The notes under the pieces were generated by a model. That model ran no database searches. It was not told the origin of the DNA and was given only the letters and a program-made list of their open reading frames with translations. Position numbers and translations under genes: made by a program. From Linum tenue (lineage: Eukaryota; Streptophyta; Magnoliopsida; Malpighiales; Linaceae): DNA of 64,000 nucleotides. Position 1 is the first letter of the stretch; each line of letters opens with the position of its first letter. Location: assembly GCA_946122785.1 (NCBI GenBank), contig CAMGYJ010000008.1, forward strand, positions 18,749,475-18,813,474, read 5' to 3'. Positions 48,286 through 60,900 of this stretch are shown here, one piece after another.

Positions 48286-51200
48286 TGTTAGACAGTATCA
48301 AAACACTCAATAGCTTTATACGAAAACGAAGAAGAAAACTCGACACACGATTTACGTGGTTTCCCCGATATCGGGACTAGTCCACGGGAGAGCTAGAACT
48401 CTCCGAGCTGATCGTCTTATTAGTTTTCTTAGTTTGATTACAAGACCCTTGCTGTACATAAATACTACCACCTAACCCTAGCTCACTCAAGTTCTCGCTA
48501 GGGCTAGTTTCTGCGGCTACACCCAATTACACTCGACATACTATACAACAATGGGCTAGAAGCCCAAATCCACTAACAGCCTCCCCCAAATTGATGCTGG
48601 TCCCGAAGCATCAATTTGTCAGACAGTAACATATGACGAGAACGAGGAAAAGGCTTTGTGAATAAATCGGCGAGCTGATCAGCGGAAGTGACATGACGAA
48701 CTATAAGAAACCCCTCCTGCACAAGATCACGTACATAATGAACATGAACTTCAATGTGTTTGGTCCGATCATGGAGAACGGGATTAACGGCGATCTGGAT
48801 AGCACTAGTGTTATCGACGTGCAGAGTAATCGGAGACGGACACGAGACTCCCAAGTCAAGAAGAAGACGTTGCATCCAAACCAACTCTGAAGCAACATCA
48901 GACATAGCTCTATGCTCCGCTTCAGTAGAAGACTTGGAAACTTTATCTTGTTTCCTACACCGCCAGTTGACAAAGGTCCCACCAAACTGAACGCACCAAC
49001 CCGTAGTAGATCGACGGGTATCTACACAACCAGCATAATCGGAATCCGAATAAGCCTGTAAACGTAAATCACCGGTAGCAGGAAGAAACAAACCAACCTC
49101 CCGAGTGCCCTGTAAGTAGCGTAGTATCCGATGAACTGCAGACAAGTGATCCACCCTGGGATCAGCCATAAACTGACTTACTACATGAACAGCAAAGGAA
49201 ATGTCCGGTCGAGTGTGGGTCAAGTAAATCAAACTGCCAACTATGTGTCGATACTGAGAAGGATTAACCACAGTGACCCCTGACTCACGTCCAAGATGCA
49301 AATTAGCCTCCATTGGGGTGGTGACGGGAAGACAATCACCAAATTGTGTCGAAGAGAGCAAATCCATAATGTATTTTCGTTGGCTTAAGAGAATACCGCG
49401 CGGTGAGCGAGTGATCTCTAAACCTAGAAAATATGATAGCTTGCCCAGCTCCTTGAGTGTAAACGAAGCATGGAGGCCGGCCTTGAGTTGAGTAATACCA
49501 TTAGCATCATCACCTGTGATAATCATATCGTCCACGTACAGGAGGAGAGCAATAATTCCCGCAACCGATGTCTTCAAGAACAAAGAAGGATCATTGCGAC
49601 TTTGCTGAAATCCAAGAGCCAAGACTGTAGACTGAAATTTCTCAAACCAAGCCCGAGGTGCTTGTTTGAGACCATAAAGTGACCGCTGAAGACGACATAC
49701 CTGATCCTCCCTGCCAACTGTGTATCCCGGCGGGCGTCTCATGTATACTACCTCCTTCAAATCGTCGTGGAGGAAAGCATTTTTGACGTCGAGTTGAAAC
49801 AAAGGCCATCCACGAATAGCTGCAACAGCTAAGAGGGTCCGTACCGTCTGCATTTTAGCAACGGGTGCAAATGTCTCGTCGTAATCGAGACCATATTCCT
49901 GGCCAAATCCTTGTACCACCAGCCTGGCACGAAACCTCTCCAAACTGCCATCCGCCCTTACTTTCACTGCATAAACCCATCGGTTGCCCAAAATTGTAAC
50001 TGGTTCGGGAGGGCGATCCACTACCACCCACGTACCCGTAGCATGCAATGCGTCAAATTCAGTTTGCATGGCCTTATTCCAGTTGGGATCTAGCATAGCC
50101 TGCTTATATGACGTGGGAATAGTAAATGCTTCAACATGGTAGGAAACAAAGTCATTATAGCGAATTGGTGGCTGGCCTTTTGTTGTGCGAAGTGACCGTC
50201 TAGGAGCTGGTGGCGATGACGGTGGGGAGGGAGAGCCTGGTGAGTCCGAACTGCTGGATGCCGAGCTGCTGGAGGATGAAGCTGGAGAATTATCACCCGG
50301 CGAAGATGGGGCAGGCGAGTCGGGGGGAGTGTGAGGTCATCGGCCACCTCATCATCGTCGTCAAACACGGGCAGTCGGGTCACCTCAGACACGAAGGAAG
50401 ATTCTTCCGAAGGGCTCGAGAAAAACATGAGACGCTCAAAGAATACCACATCACAGGAAATACGAAGACGTTGGAGAGACGGATAATAACACAGGTATCC
50501 CTTATGGATGTCACTATAACCGAGAAACACACATCGGGACGTTTTCGAGGACAACTTAGACCTTTCTATTCGAGGAAGAAGAACAAAACAAGTACACCCA
50601 AACACCTTTAACCGAGAGTAATCAGGATGCTTTTTGAATAGAACATAGTGGGGACTAAGCTGACCAAGAACGGGGGTAATTTGATAGTTGATCAGACGAA
50701 CGGCAGTAGCCACAGCTTCTAGCCAAAAACGAGCTGGAACATGGGAAGCTAACAACATGGCTCTAGTGAGTTCAACTACATGACGATTCTTTCTTTCGAC
50801 AAGATCATTTTGCTGAGATACACCGGGACACGATTTCTGAGTTAAAATTCCCTGAGATCGAAACAGACTAGCTAAAGGATGAGAGCTGAATTCCCCGCCC
50901 GGATCTGAACGAACTACACGAACTGTCTGACCAAACTGAGTGTGAATCATTTTCAAAAAATCTGTGGCAACAGAGAGAAGATCAGATTTAAGACGAAGGA
51001 AATAGACCCAAGTAAAACGAGTGGCATGATCCACGAATAATGCAAAGTATTTGTAACCATGACGGGAGTCGGTAGGCGACGGGCCCCAGAGATCCGTGTG
51101 AACAATTTGGAATGGATCAATAATTACCGTAGTGCTAGAGGGAAAAGAACTACGAGTGGCTTTAGCTTCAACACAGCTCGTACACTGAAAATTGCCCGAA

Positions 51201-53141
51201 GAAATATCAACCTTTTTATTGCCGAAAAGTTGTTGTTTAAACATGGTCACAAGCCGACTCGAATGAGGGTGACCTAAACGAGAATGCCACAAATCAAACT
51301 CACTAGTGTTTAAACTCGAAAAAACAGGAGGGACTGTAGATGCCCGAGACTCGACTATGGAAGATGACCGAGATGGAGGTTGACCCGACAATTCTTCAAG
51401 CTGGAACACACGCCCATGTTTACTCCCCCTTCCGATCTGCCTCCCCATCGTCAGATCCTAAACCACACACCCCGAGGGGTCGAACACCACACGACAATTT
51501 TGCTCAGTCAGTTGACGAACAGAAACAAGATTAGGCACAAGATTCGGAACACATAAAGTACGAGATAATGTCAAGCGAGGTTCAAAAACATCACCAACAC
51601 CCTTAATAGACAAACGTTGGCCATTTGCAACTTGAATAGAACCAGACTCCGTCGAATTCAAATTCTTAAACGTTTTAGAGTTACCCGTCATATGGTTAAA
51701 GCATGCAGAATCTAACAACCACGGAGGGGAGATACCTGCATTGTGAAGAGTTGCGAATGCGCTGGTGATGGCAGTAGGTAGCGAGCGTTGCAATGCTGAG
51801 TGGACGAGCTGTTCCACTGCCTCCGCAGTCATGTACTGCCCTGGAGAAGGTGCGGCAGCAGCAGCTGCAGCAACCGCTGGCTGGGCAGCATAAGCACCAC
51901 CAGTGGGAGGGGCTGCATGGGTCGACGATCCGCTAGACGAACGTGGCTGAATTAATCGGCCGTCCGTGATAATGTGGCCCTTCTTTTTACAATACACGCA
52001 AAAATTTCGTTGCTTACAGAACTTTTGTAAATGACCCGGCTGACGACAGTGATGACATATAACCTCGGACATGCGACGTTGAAAAGGAGGGCGACCCACA
52101 GCAAAAGCTTCATCGCTGTCTATCTGAACAGGTCCGTTCCTGGGAGCCGAACCACCAGCAGCCTTGTGACCCAATACCGCGAACACTGCTTTGCCAGCTC
52201 CGGGACGTAGATCCAGCTGAGCTTGCGTTCGGAGACGGGTTTCTTCCCGGACAAGAGTAGCAAGGACACCATCAATTTTCAGACCATCTCGTTGCAGTAA
52301 ACTAGCACGCACAGATTCAAAGTCGGGCTTAAGCCGACTAAGAAATTGCATCAGACGAGTACGCTGTCGATCTTGAAGTACATCCGCAGAAGCTTGAGCG
52401 GAACTCAATTGTGCTGTTAATAAATCTTCTTCGATCCACAATAATTGCGCCTCATTGTAATACGAGGTCACATCCAGATCGCCTTGTTCAAGACGTGCCA
52501 ACTTAAATTGAATTTCAAATTGCCGAGCAGGATCGGCCGTAGTATAGGTACGCGCGAGATGTATCCATATATCTCTCGTCGTCTGTAGCATACGGAGACC
52601 AAGACAAATCGTGGGATCAATGGTGTTGAGGAGATAAAATTTCACCTTGGCATCCGTTTGATTCCACTTAGCCAATTCTTCAGGAGACGAAGGCGGCACC
52701 GTAGGCCGCTGTGACGTACCGTCCAGAAAAGAAAGAAAGCCTTTTCCTTCGATGAAAATCCGAAACTGGAACTCCCATAATGCATAGTTCTTGGAGTTCA
52801 AACGAACCGCAACCCTGTCCGAATCCAAAGACGAAAGCTCTGATACCATGTTAGACAGTATCAAAACACTCAATAGCTTTATACGAAAACGAAGAAGAAA
52901 ACTCGACACACGATTTACGTGGTTTCCCTGATATCGGGACTAGTCCACGGGAGAGCTAGAACTCTCCGAGCTGATCGTCTTATTAGTTTTCTTAGTTTGA
53001 TTACAAGACCCTTGTTGTACATAAATACTACCACCTAACCCTAGCTCACTCAAGTTCTCGCTAGGGCTAGTTTCTGCGGCTACACCCAATTACACTCGAC
53101 ATACTATACAACAATGGGCTAGAAGCCCAAATCCACTAACA
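48286..53141 (-). mobile_element. Copia (Ty1) retrotransposon, complete but mutated, 4,856 bp
   Basis: LTRs at 48,286-48,578 and 52,849-53,141 (293 bp each, TGTTAG...CTAACA) differ at only two positions that I can see. TSD ATTTC at 48,281-48,285 and 53,142-53,146. Primer site TGGTATCAGAGC follows the 5' LTR, and TTTGGGGGAGGC (polypurine tract) precedes the 3' LTR. The Gag-Pol order protease, integrase, reverse transcriptase, RNase H is Copia-type. It lies inside the small LTR element at 47,536-53,728. Confidence 0.97.
48573..52849 (-). pseudogene. Copia Gag-Pol polyprotein, with one stop and one frameshift
   Basis: The start ATG spans the LTR end and primer site at 52,849 (MVSELSSLDSDRVAV). 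Gag: UBN2-type region, zinc knuckle CHHCRQPGHLQKFC, and a second knuckle-like CVYCKKKGHIITDG that lacks its last Cys. Protease: WLLDSACFNHMTG, where DSGA is usual. A TAG stop at 51,458-51,460 follows DPSGCVV. Integrase: LWHSRLGHPHSSRL, HTDLWGPSP, VRSDPGGEF, ERKNRHVVE. A frameshift sits at a C6 run (50,322-50,327). Reverse transcriptase: FAPVAKMQTVRTLLA, QLDVKNAFLHDDL, LLLYVDDMIITG. RNase H: QAYSDSDYAGC, SSTEAEHRAM, TKHIEVHVHYVRD. It cannot make full Pol without readthrough and frameshifting, but could be mobilised in trans. Confidence 0.93.
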
Positions 53142-53404
53142 ATTTCTTTCCCGCCGATCTCGTTGATGGAGATCTTGATATCCTCCGTCGCCCTGATTTC
53201 ATTGGCGTCGATGCGGCCAACATCATCGTCGCTCTGCTCGTCCTTGGTAGAGGATTCGCAGTTATGGTTGGGTTGCAACCTCTTCAAGAATTGTTCAAAC
53301 CTGTCGCAGGCTGCCTGGAAGCGTTTGCCCGCCTCCTTCGACGTTACTTGCATCTCGAGGGCGCGTCGAAGAAGATTGTCGGTTGTTGCCAGGTCACGGA
53401 CCAT
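53142..53404 (-). pseudogene. Small LTR element reading frame, first half
   Basis: Starts MVRDLATTDNLLRRALEMQV at 53,404, 44 bp inside the 5' LTR. It is rich in charged, helix-forming residues (EAGKRFQAACDRFEQFLKRL, then an acidic DEQSDDD). It is cut at codon 88 by the Copia insertion. I recognise no Gag, protease or polymerase motif. Confidence 0.55.
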
Positions 53405-53733
53405 GGCACCCTCCCTGTATGAAGCGTAACCTGGCTCTGATACCAAATGATGAATCGTAACCCACGATTCAAGGGTTTTGCTTGTAACTCACAAGCGAGA
53501 GAACGACGTAGGTGTCGAAAAACCTTTTAGTTTATTGATTGGATACACGGAACTAATGTCGAACTTACATATTTATATAAGAAATAAACCGAATACGTAA
53601 ACCTAATACTATCCAAACTCCTATTCCTACTCGGCTACCCCTCTCCTTGCTAACCACGAAACCCAAACCCACAAGAAATCCAACACGATCCTCTACCCCT
53701 AAAGCCCAACCCGAAAATATACTCATCACCAAG

Positions 53734-54541
53734 CACACACAATGCACAATCATCATGAACAATACCTCAAATCTTAAATTAAACATCAGCCACACACAAA
53801 CATTTAATCCACACAATCAACTACATGGTAGAAGTTAGAGTTCTACAACACCAAATTGAATAGGAGACTACTCCATGCTAGAAGAAGGAAGAACACAAAG
53901 GGAATGGGAAACAACCATAATTGTGATGCATCAATCCTTCTTTGTGCTTGTAGCGATCCTCTCTTGAAGAGGAACTTCTCAAATCTTGACTTGGAGCAAA
54001 CCCTAGCCTCTTCTCCCTCTTGGTTTGTGGCTTTCTCTCTCTAGGGTTTCAAGAAAAAGAAGGTTTCTGTCACTTTGGGCTCCCTTTCTTCCTCCTTTCA
54101 GCTCTCTTTTTATACACGGACCGAGCCCAGTTCGCGGTCCTAGTAGATGGCCGTGAACATCTGGCCTTGACCGTGAACATAACCAAAATGCACTGCTTCA
54201 TTTGTTGAGTTCGCGGTCCATGGCTTCAGTTCACGGTTGTCAGTAACCTCTGAAACCTCTCTGGACACCCTTTAGTTCGCCGTTTGTGGCTCCATTTCAC
54301 GATTCTGGGGACCGTGAACTCAGCGCTTGGACCGTGAACAAAGGTTGCTTCCTCCTCTTTGCCCGATCCTCGTGCATTTTTTTCAACTTTACTTTCGACT
54401 CCAAGGTTGGTTCCACCTGTTAGACTCTGAAACATATTGAACCACAAGAAACCTAGTGTAAAACCACCCTTTTTGGAGCTCAAATGCCACAAACGCCAAA
54501 GAGAAAACGGGGATAAAAAGTGTACATCTAGGCCCGAATTA
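53734..54541 (-). mobile_element. Outer Gypsy LTR, second part
   Basis: Continues 47,268-47,535. It contains repeated TTCGCGGTCC, CCGTGAAC and similar blocks and ends near 54,541, where the minus strand reads TAATTCGGGCCTAGATG, like TGATTCGGGC at about 39,602. From 54,542 to 54,705 there is noncoding sequence that I cannot assign. Confidence 0.55.
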
Positions 54542-54705
54542 GCGAGAACCGAAAGCAAAGATCGCACACGACACGACAACGGGGACGAAGGGCGACTCCG
54601 AACAGGGCTCCAAAGACCGAAAATCAATGGAGGAGCCTGGGCCTAGCATCAGCCGACGGGACAATGACAAGCGTCTCAGATGGAGGTGTGCAAATTATAA
54701 TTAAT

Positions 54706-54796
54706 TTATTATCTTTAATTAGAAATTGAAATAAATAATTTGTATTCATAAGTTTTAATCGCTTTATAATAACAAATTTCTTATAAGGCATATCAA
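54706..54796 (+). repeat. Ancestral gene-C upstream segment, left of hAT
   Basis: Matches 12,250-12,345 in the palindrome centre. It ends in CATATCAA (54,789-54,796), the hAT target duplication. The match resumes at 57,134. Confidence 0.75.
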
Positions 54797-57125
54797 TAGG
54801 GATGGTAATGGATCGGGTTGGGTCGGGTTTTGCCAAACCGAAATCCAAACCCATGGGTTTATCAGTGAAAAAACGCTGGGAAAAACCCACTGGGTTTGGA
54901 AAACTCAAACCCAACCCAACCCGCTGGGTATCCGTGGGTTCATGGGTACCCATGAGTTTTTGTCGTAAAAAATTTACAATAACAAGTTCCTATCAAAATA
55001 AAAGTCAAATATCAATCTCTCAATACAAATTATCCATATATAAAACATAATTCTGGAAAATTCAAGCAAATCACAAAATAACCATACAAATTGTTCAACA
55101 CCAATCTAGAAACCTCAAAAAAATTAAGCAAATCACAAATCTAGAGATTAATTAATGCTGGAGTTTTACAGCCTTTTCTCCATTAAAAAAATGCAGCTCT
55201 CTCCTTAATTTTCGCCAGGGGTAATTTAGTCCTTTTATTCCATAATTTTTCCCATTTCCCGCCCAAAAACATCAATCCGCTGTTGACAGTTTCTGCCATC
55301 TTGCTTTAGCCTTCTGTTAAGCCCATTACAAAAGCCCATCTGACCTATTACAATAATTATTCGGACCGCATTGATTTTAGCCCATTGTGGCATCAGAGGA
55401 ATCATCAAAAAAACTTACGGCTGGTTTCTACCTGTTGTGCATCAGCGGATCGGCCAACCTAGAGAAGCCGCCACCGAGTTACCAAAACTGGAGAATTTCA
55501 GACTGGGCGAAGGTGGAAAACACCCGAACATCATCTGGTCATCCGAGCGGCGATGGCGACAACTACAAACAGTGGGCACCACCCAGCGGCGATAGTGACA
55601 TCGGCACATAAATATCGGCGGCGGCGATATTGCCTTCCCACCTGTAATAGCACAAGCGCAGCTGAACTCAAAACTCATATCTAGCTTGGTCTCTGATTAG
55701 CGGACCGAGTCAATTTTTTTTGTCCTTTCAGCTATTTTGCTTACCTGTGTTCCTCTATACAATCGTTCCTTGTCCTCTGCCTGAGTTCAAAATTTTTTTA
55801 TGTCTCCTTGCATTTCAATCACCAACCCCAGGTATGTAATTGTATTCTTCTTTTTGCCTTTTGTTCATTTGGATTGATGTAGATTTTCCTCTACCAAACA
55901 AATGAGAGCCTTCTCTGTCCAAAACCATAAAGCTAGCTTTTTTGCAGCCTCAATTTTTCAATTTAACCACCAGCGCCTAATGTTGTTGTCTTCTCCATTT
56001 CCCTTTTGTCCATTTCCATGGTTATGGTTTGCGGTGTACCCTACTAATTAGGACCTGCTCACATGATGTTCTTCCAAGCAGCTCATGACAACTGGGATGT
56101 CGCCAGGGGAATCATCATCTTCAACAACTCAGCCCACTATGGCAGTGCCCTGTAATTATCATAGCAGAAACTTGAGATGAATTCCTTGTCCTCAGAAAAC
56201 TACTTTATTTCTATTATTGGATTTTATTCCTGGGAAATGCTACAACCTACTTCGGTAGCTTTCTTAGTTTACATCTCTACCATTACCTTTGTTTTTGGGA
56301 TTGTTATTTTCCCACTTTGCTGCGTCCTAAATTACTTTAGGGAAATACAAGTGATTGTGTTTGACATTTGTAAAAATTGTACCTAGATTCAAACGTAGCT
56401 ACTGAGAGGGTTTTATTTGGATGAGCAATCCATGCATGAGCTTGAGTATGTTAAGAGTGACTGATCGGTATTAAATAAATTTTTATTTATTTATGAGTAT
56501 TGGACAAGTTCAATGTATTTGTAATACTTTCTTAACATATCAGCTTTTTACCACTTATCACCACATATGAAAGTTCTCGAAGAAGCAATTTCTACTATCT
56601 TGGTCAATATTAACCTTCATTATAACCATGTACGTAAGACTATGCATCTTCTTAGTTACAATCATGTAAGCAAGACTATAAATTTTCTAAGTTTTGGTAA
56701 CGTGCATTTGATTTAGATTGAAAATATTTGTACAATAATGAATTTTCCAGCCAACGAGCCGGGCCCAAGCTAGTTATCCATAAACAACATGAGTAAAATT
56801 GAAAGCTTTTTCCTCCTTGTCAATTAAGCTTCTTCACTCTCCACTCGATAATATCAACTTTATTCTACACAATTAGAAAGAAAAAATTAGACATGTCTCC
56901 ACAAATATAAATAAAATTAGTTGCCTAAAATATTAAATATACCGGGAAAATTAATTATATGGGTGTGGACGGGTATCCATGAGACGGGTATACCTAAATC
57001 CAAACCCAACCCAGTAAATAGTGAACGGATTTAAACTCGAACCCGGCCCAAAACCCGTCAACGCGAGTTTTACCCGCGTTGATCGGATCAAATACCCGTG
57101 GGTTCGAATTTTGTTTACATCCCTA
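54797..57125. mobile_element. hAT-type transposon, non-autonomous, with 8-bp target duplication
   Basis: Ends TAGGGATGGTAATGG (left) and, read inward from the right, TAGGGATGTAAACAAAATTCG-like. The exact 8-bp duplication CATATCAA is at 54,789-54,796 and 57,126-57,133. Subterminal GGTTGGGTCGGG / CCCAACCC repeats lie near both ends. No transposase. The middle (about 55,140-56,773) looks like a Helitron. It splits a segment that is continuous at 12,250-12,490. Confidence 0.92.
55140..56773 (+). mobile_element. Helitron inside the hAT element (5' end tentative)
   Basis: The 3' end CCAACGAGCCGGGCCCAAGCTAG, then T, is at 56,773. A plausible 5' end is TCTAGAGATTAATTAATGCTGG at 55,140, preceded by A; two other Helitrons in the window also start TCTA plus AT-rich text. 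I see no protein. Confidence 0.6.
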
Positions 57126-57133
57126 CATATCAA

Positions 57134-57474
57134 TTACAATAATTAAAGTTCTATAGGAGATTCCAGATTAAAAAACAATTTATACGGATAAAAGAGTTTC
57201 TCAAAAAATTCTTGATCAGATGTGTGTCACTTGACGCACCTCTCTTGAACCCAGGACTGTCTCTGAGAATCTGGCAATGCTAAATAAATTCCATTAACCA
57301 GAGATGATTATGATCAAGTTGATGAGGTTGAACGAAGGGATATGTCCATGACTAAATTCATCTTTCATGTAAATTACCTATTCAAAGCTTCTTAACAAAA
57401 AAAAAAGGTAAACATTTATGTGCAAATCAATATATGAAGAAAACCACCAACTTAGAATCAAAAATTAAGTACGG
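57134..57474 (+). repeat. Ancestral gene-C upstream segment, right of hAT
   Basis: 57,134-57,252 matches 12,350-12,490. 57,341-57,474 (GATATGTCCATGACTAAATT ... AAAATTAAGTAC) matches 15,645-15,795 upstream of gene B. In B these two blocks are about 3.2 kb apart, while here they are within about 100 bp. Confidence 0.75.
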
Positions 57475-57994
57475 TGCACCCAAATGTCCTAAGGCATCCA
57501 AAAAAAATGGGTTATAGGTATAATATGCCCCTCTACTATGACGTTTTATCAAACATGTCCCTCTACTATTTTTTACATCAAACATGCCCATGTACTTTGT
57601 AAAAATGATCAAACATGCCCTTTTGTTAAAATTTTCATCTAAAAACCGTTAACCAAGGCCGAACTTTAGTTTGGCCGACACAAATTACTAAAATATCCCT
57701 AATAAATTCACTTTAGAATTTTTTTGGTTATTTTGTATAATCAAATCATTCAAATAATTTCACTTTGAAAAGACCCAGAGAAATAAAATAGGGGACAAAA
57801 CTGACATTTTCCCTCCCATTTGTCGATGTCGGGTCGTCTAAATATCAATTCAACCATGATTGACGACTTTTTCAATCGAAATTTTAACAAAAGGGCATGT
57901 TTGATAATTTTTTCAAAGTACATGGACATAGGGCATAATTGATGTAAAAAATAGTAGAAGGGCATGTTTGATAAAACGTCATAGTATAGGAGCA

Positions 57995-60900
57995 TCTAAA
58001 CACTACTATATGGAGGTTCTCCTCCTGCACCCTCCTCATTCTCTTTTTCTTTATTCCTGCGCAGAGTACGGAAGGCCTTTATGGTCAATTTAGTAGCAGG
58101 TCTTGGGTTTATTTTTGTGTGTATATTTGATATGCAGGGACGGCTGTAATGTATATGTATGGGCCTGAATTCTCAATATTTTCTTTAGTGGGTTGCTTTC
58201 AAGGAACGGCTGTATGTATATGCAATTTTTTGGCAGCAAAAAAAGATAAAATAATACTTGCTTTAGTTTCAAATAAAAACAGGGTCATATGTTGAGTCAT
58301 ATATCGGAACAAAATTTTTGAACGATATCAATTGTAAAGAGCATTGTGAGTAATTATATTAATGTAGATACAATGAAATCAATTTGAATTGAATTACATA
58401 AATTGTCAGATGACAATAGAGACAACATATGCAAGTGATTTTGTAATTCATTGGCGGTATTCTCCAACCTTTTAATCGAATATGAAATAAAAATTAAAAT
58501 CAAGGATTGAAAAAATGTACCATACCGGCAGCTAGACCAGAAAAATCTCTTACTGGAAGCGAAACTGGTAGACGATATTTAGCGGTATGAAACGATTGAA
58601 CCCCGATTTCAACATCAAACACAGTATACACTATCGCTGACTTTCCATTACAACCTCCTATATGGTTTTATAATCCTTGATAAAAACAACATACAGTTAG
58701 AAATGGTTGGTTATGAAAGGCTACGATATAATTCATCCAGATAACAGATGGGCCTAAAATTCTCTTCATTCCAGGGTTTCTCTTACATTTTAATCGACTA
58801 CGAAATAAAATTAAAACAACACTTAGGAATGGTAGGTTAATCAAAGATAAAGTTTGTTTCATGGCTCTCTAACATGTTAATCGGCCCAAACGATAGAGAC
58901 TCGCTTCTTCTTTCTCTGCCAAAATACTACGAAATTGAATTATTTTCCCTTTGATTTTTTTTTCTTGAAATTAGTTCCATTATTGCTTCTCTTTGGAGGT
59001 ACCAGTAGCAGTGCTTCTAGGTAAAAGTCTCTAGGACGTATTCCTTGGATTTGGAGCTCTGTATAAGCTTGGGAAGGTCCATCTTGGGGTATGAATGATT
59101 ATTATTGCATTTATATTATAAAGCCTAAACCAGATTTAAGTAATTAGTTAAGGATTTCATGCTCATGTTAGAACCCCTCTAACGTCAACTATTTTGCTAT
59201 ATATTATTTAGACTAAAGTTAATTTACATGCTTATATAGTGCTTCAATTCGATTGTCAAAAATTGAATGTAAGTACATATAGTTTTATTAGCATAATTAA
59301 ATACGTCTTGCAAAACTACTACTCCATATTATATATTTTAGAAATTAGCTAAAAGAAAATACGCTTTTTATATAAAGAAAAAGTGTATATATGGAAAAAT
59401 TGTCAACATTCCTACTGGTAGTCCGTTTACTTCATGTTTGGTTTTTATTTATATGTCATCAAATTTTGTGTTGATGATAAGATTGCTTACTTTACTAATT
59501 CCGATAAGGACTTCAAAATGAGAGCGAATAAATTACAAACTAAGAGGAATAGATTGTTAAGGTCCATCAAACTTACTGAATATTGTTATAATCATCTTCA
59601 AGTGATGCGTTTTGGAGACTTTCAATGTTTATTTTTATTTACCCGATTTGAAATTTCTTCATTTATTTTGATGTTAGAATTTTATCAAATGTATTTCTTA
59701 AATAGGAATTTTAATTTTATTGCAATTGTTGGAGTGTTTGATAATGGAAACTATTCGTATAAATATTGTTGATATTGTGGATCGATGAGGTGAAAAGGTG
59801 AGAGTACCAAAAGTCCAAAACCACGAGGAATTTCAATAACCAAAGTTTTCATTGTATAACAGACAAGGCAAAGTGAACCTCCCTCCACGAAAGTAGCCTC
59901 CAGAAATTTTGAATATGCTACTGCAAGCAAATACTTCAATGGCACGTCATTTTTGGAACCGGTCTAAGGCTATAATGAGGTATTTGCATTAACTTTTGTT
60001 TTAAATAAATTGGACAATCTATAAATGATGGACGGGAAGTATACGTTTATTCGATTGGAGGTGAAGTATATCATCGAGTTAGTAGCCTAAAACCTATTGA
60101 AGAGAAGATACCAAATTTTTCTCAACTCTACATATATGAAAATACATTAAACTCTAAAACCGGTTAGATTATTCTTTCATAGATCCAATTTCAAATCCTT
60201 TTGCATGATTCAACTATTCAACAATTGCAGGAGATGTTAGCTTCAAGTAATATCTTAGTAAAAACATTTTGATCTACAATGGATAGATAAAATGACATTA
60301 TTGTTCAGCTTGTTGAAACTAGGTTGCTTGCTAAAATAGAAGGGGAAGGTAGAAAATATGATTTGTCATATGCAAATGAGATTGTTGCTTTAATTGTTGA
60401 CGATAATAGGGAACAAACATTTTGTCCTGATATCGTTGTCCACTATCAAATTCATGAACTGGAACAAATTAGTATATACTATATATCACCTAATTTTAAT
60501 GGCTTTGGAATATCTCATATTCCCACATGATGAGAATGGTTTACACTCAAATATTCCATGTTTTGACATTGGGGATGCAAATGGACTCAACAATAAGATT
60601 GTGAGTCAATGTGAATTTTACAATTATATACTTCAAACAAGACTCAAAATATCATACTCATTGTTGTTGTGTGGAAGGTTGTAACAACATTGCTACCAAG
60701 GTTTTTTTGGATTCTTACTTGAGAGGTGAGTCGGATACCAATATGTGATTTAACTTTATCAAATACATGTAGTCCTCTATATAACTATGTAAACTTTGAC
60801 AGTGAGAAATAAATTGAAATGTGATTTGATTATGCTTTCTGTGTGTTGGTTCTTTTGAATGAGTTTGATTTCTTACTTTCAATTACAAATTTTAATTTTT

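Larger units (their letters stand above)
47536..53728 (-). mobile_element. Small LTR retroelement (TRIM/SMART-like), host of the Copia insertion
   Basis: LTRs at 47,536-47,817 and 53,448-53,728 (282 and 281 bp) begin TGATGAGTATAT and end GATTCATCA or equivalent on the minus strand. They differ at about 16 positions. The TSD CCAAG is at 47,531-47,535 and 53,729-53,733. The primer site TGGTATCAGAGCC follows the 5' LTR (53,447 downward), and a GGGGGAAGG-type polypurine tract precedes the 3' LTR (47,818-47,835). Without the Copia the element is about 1.33 kb and has no pol genes, only a short frame. Confidence 0.92.

Noticed and set aside
59434..59772. 112-codon frame inside the Helitron
   Set aside because: No similarity to Helitron Rep or RPA text that I can recognise. 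AT-rich, and no support for translation.
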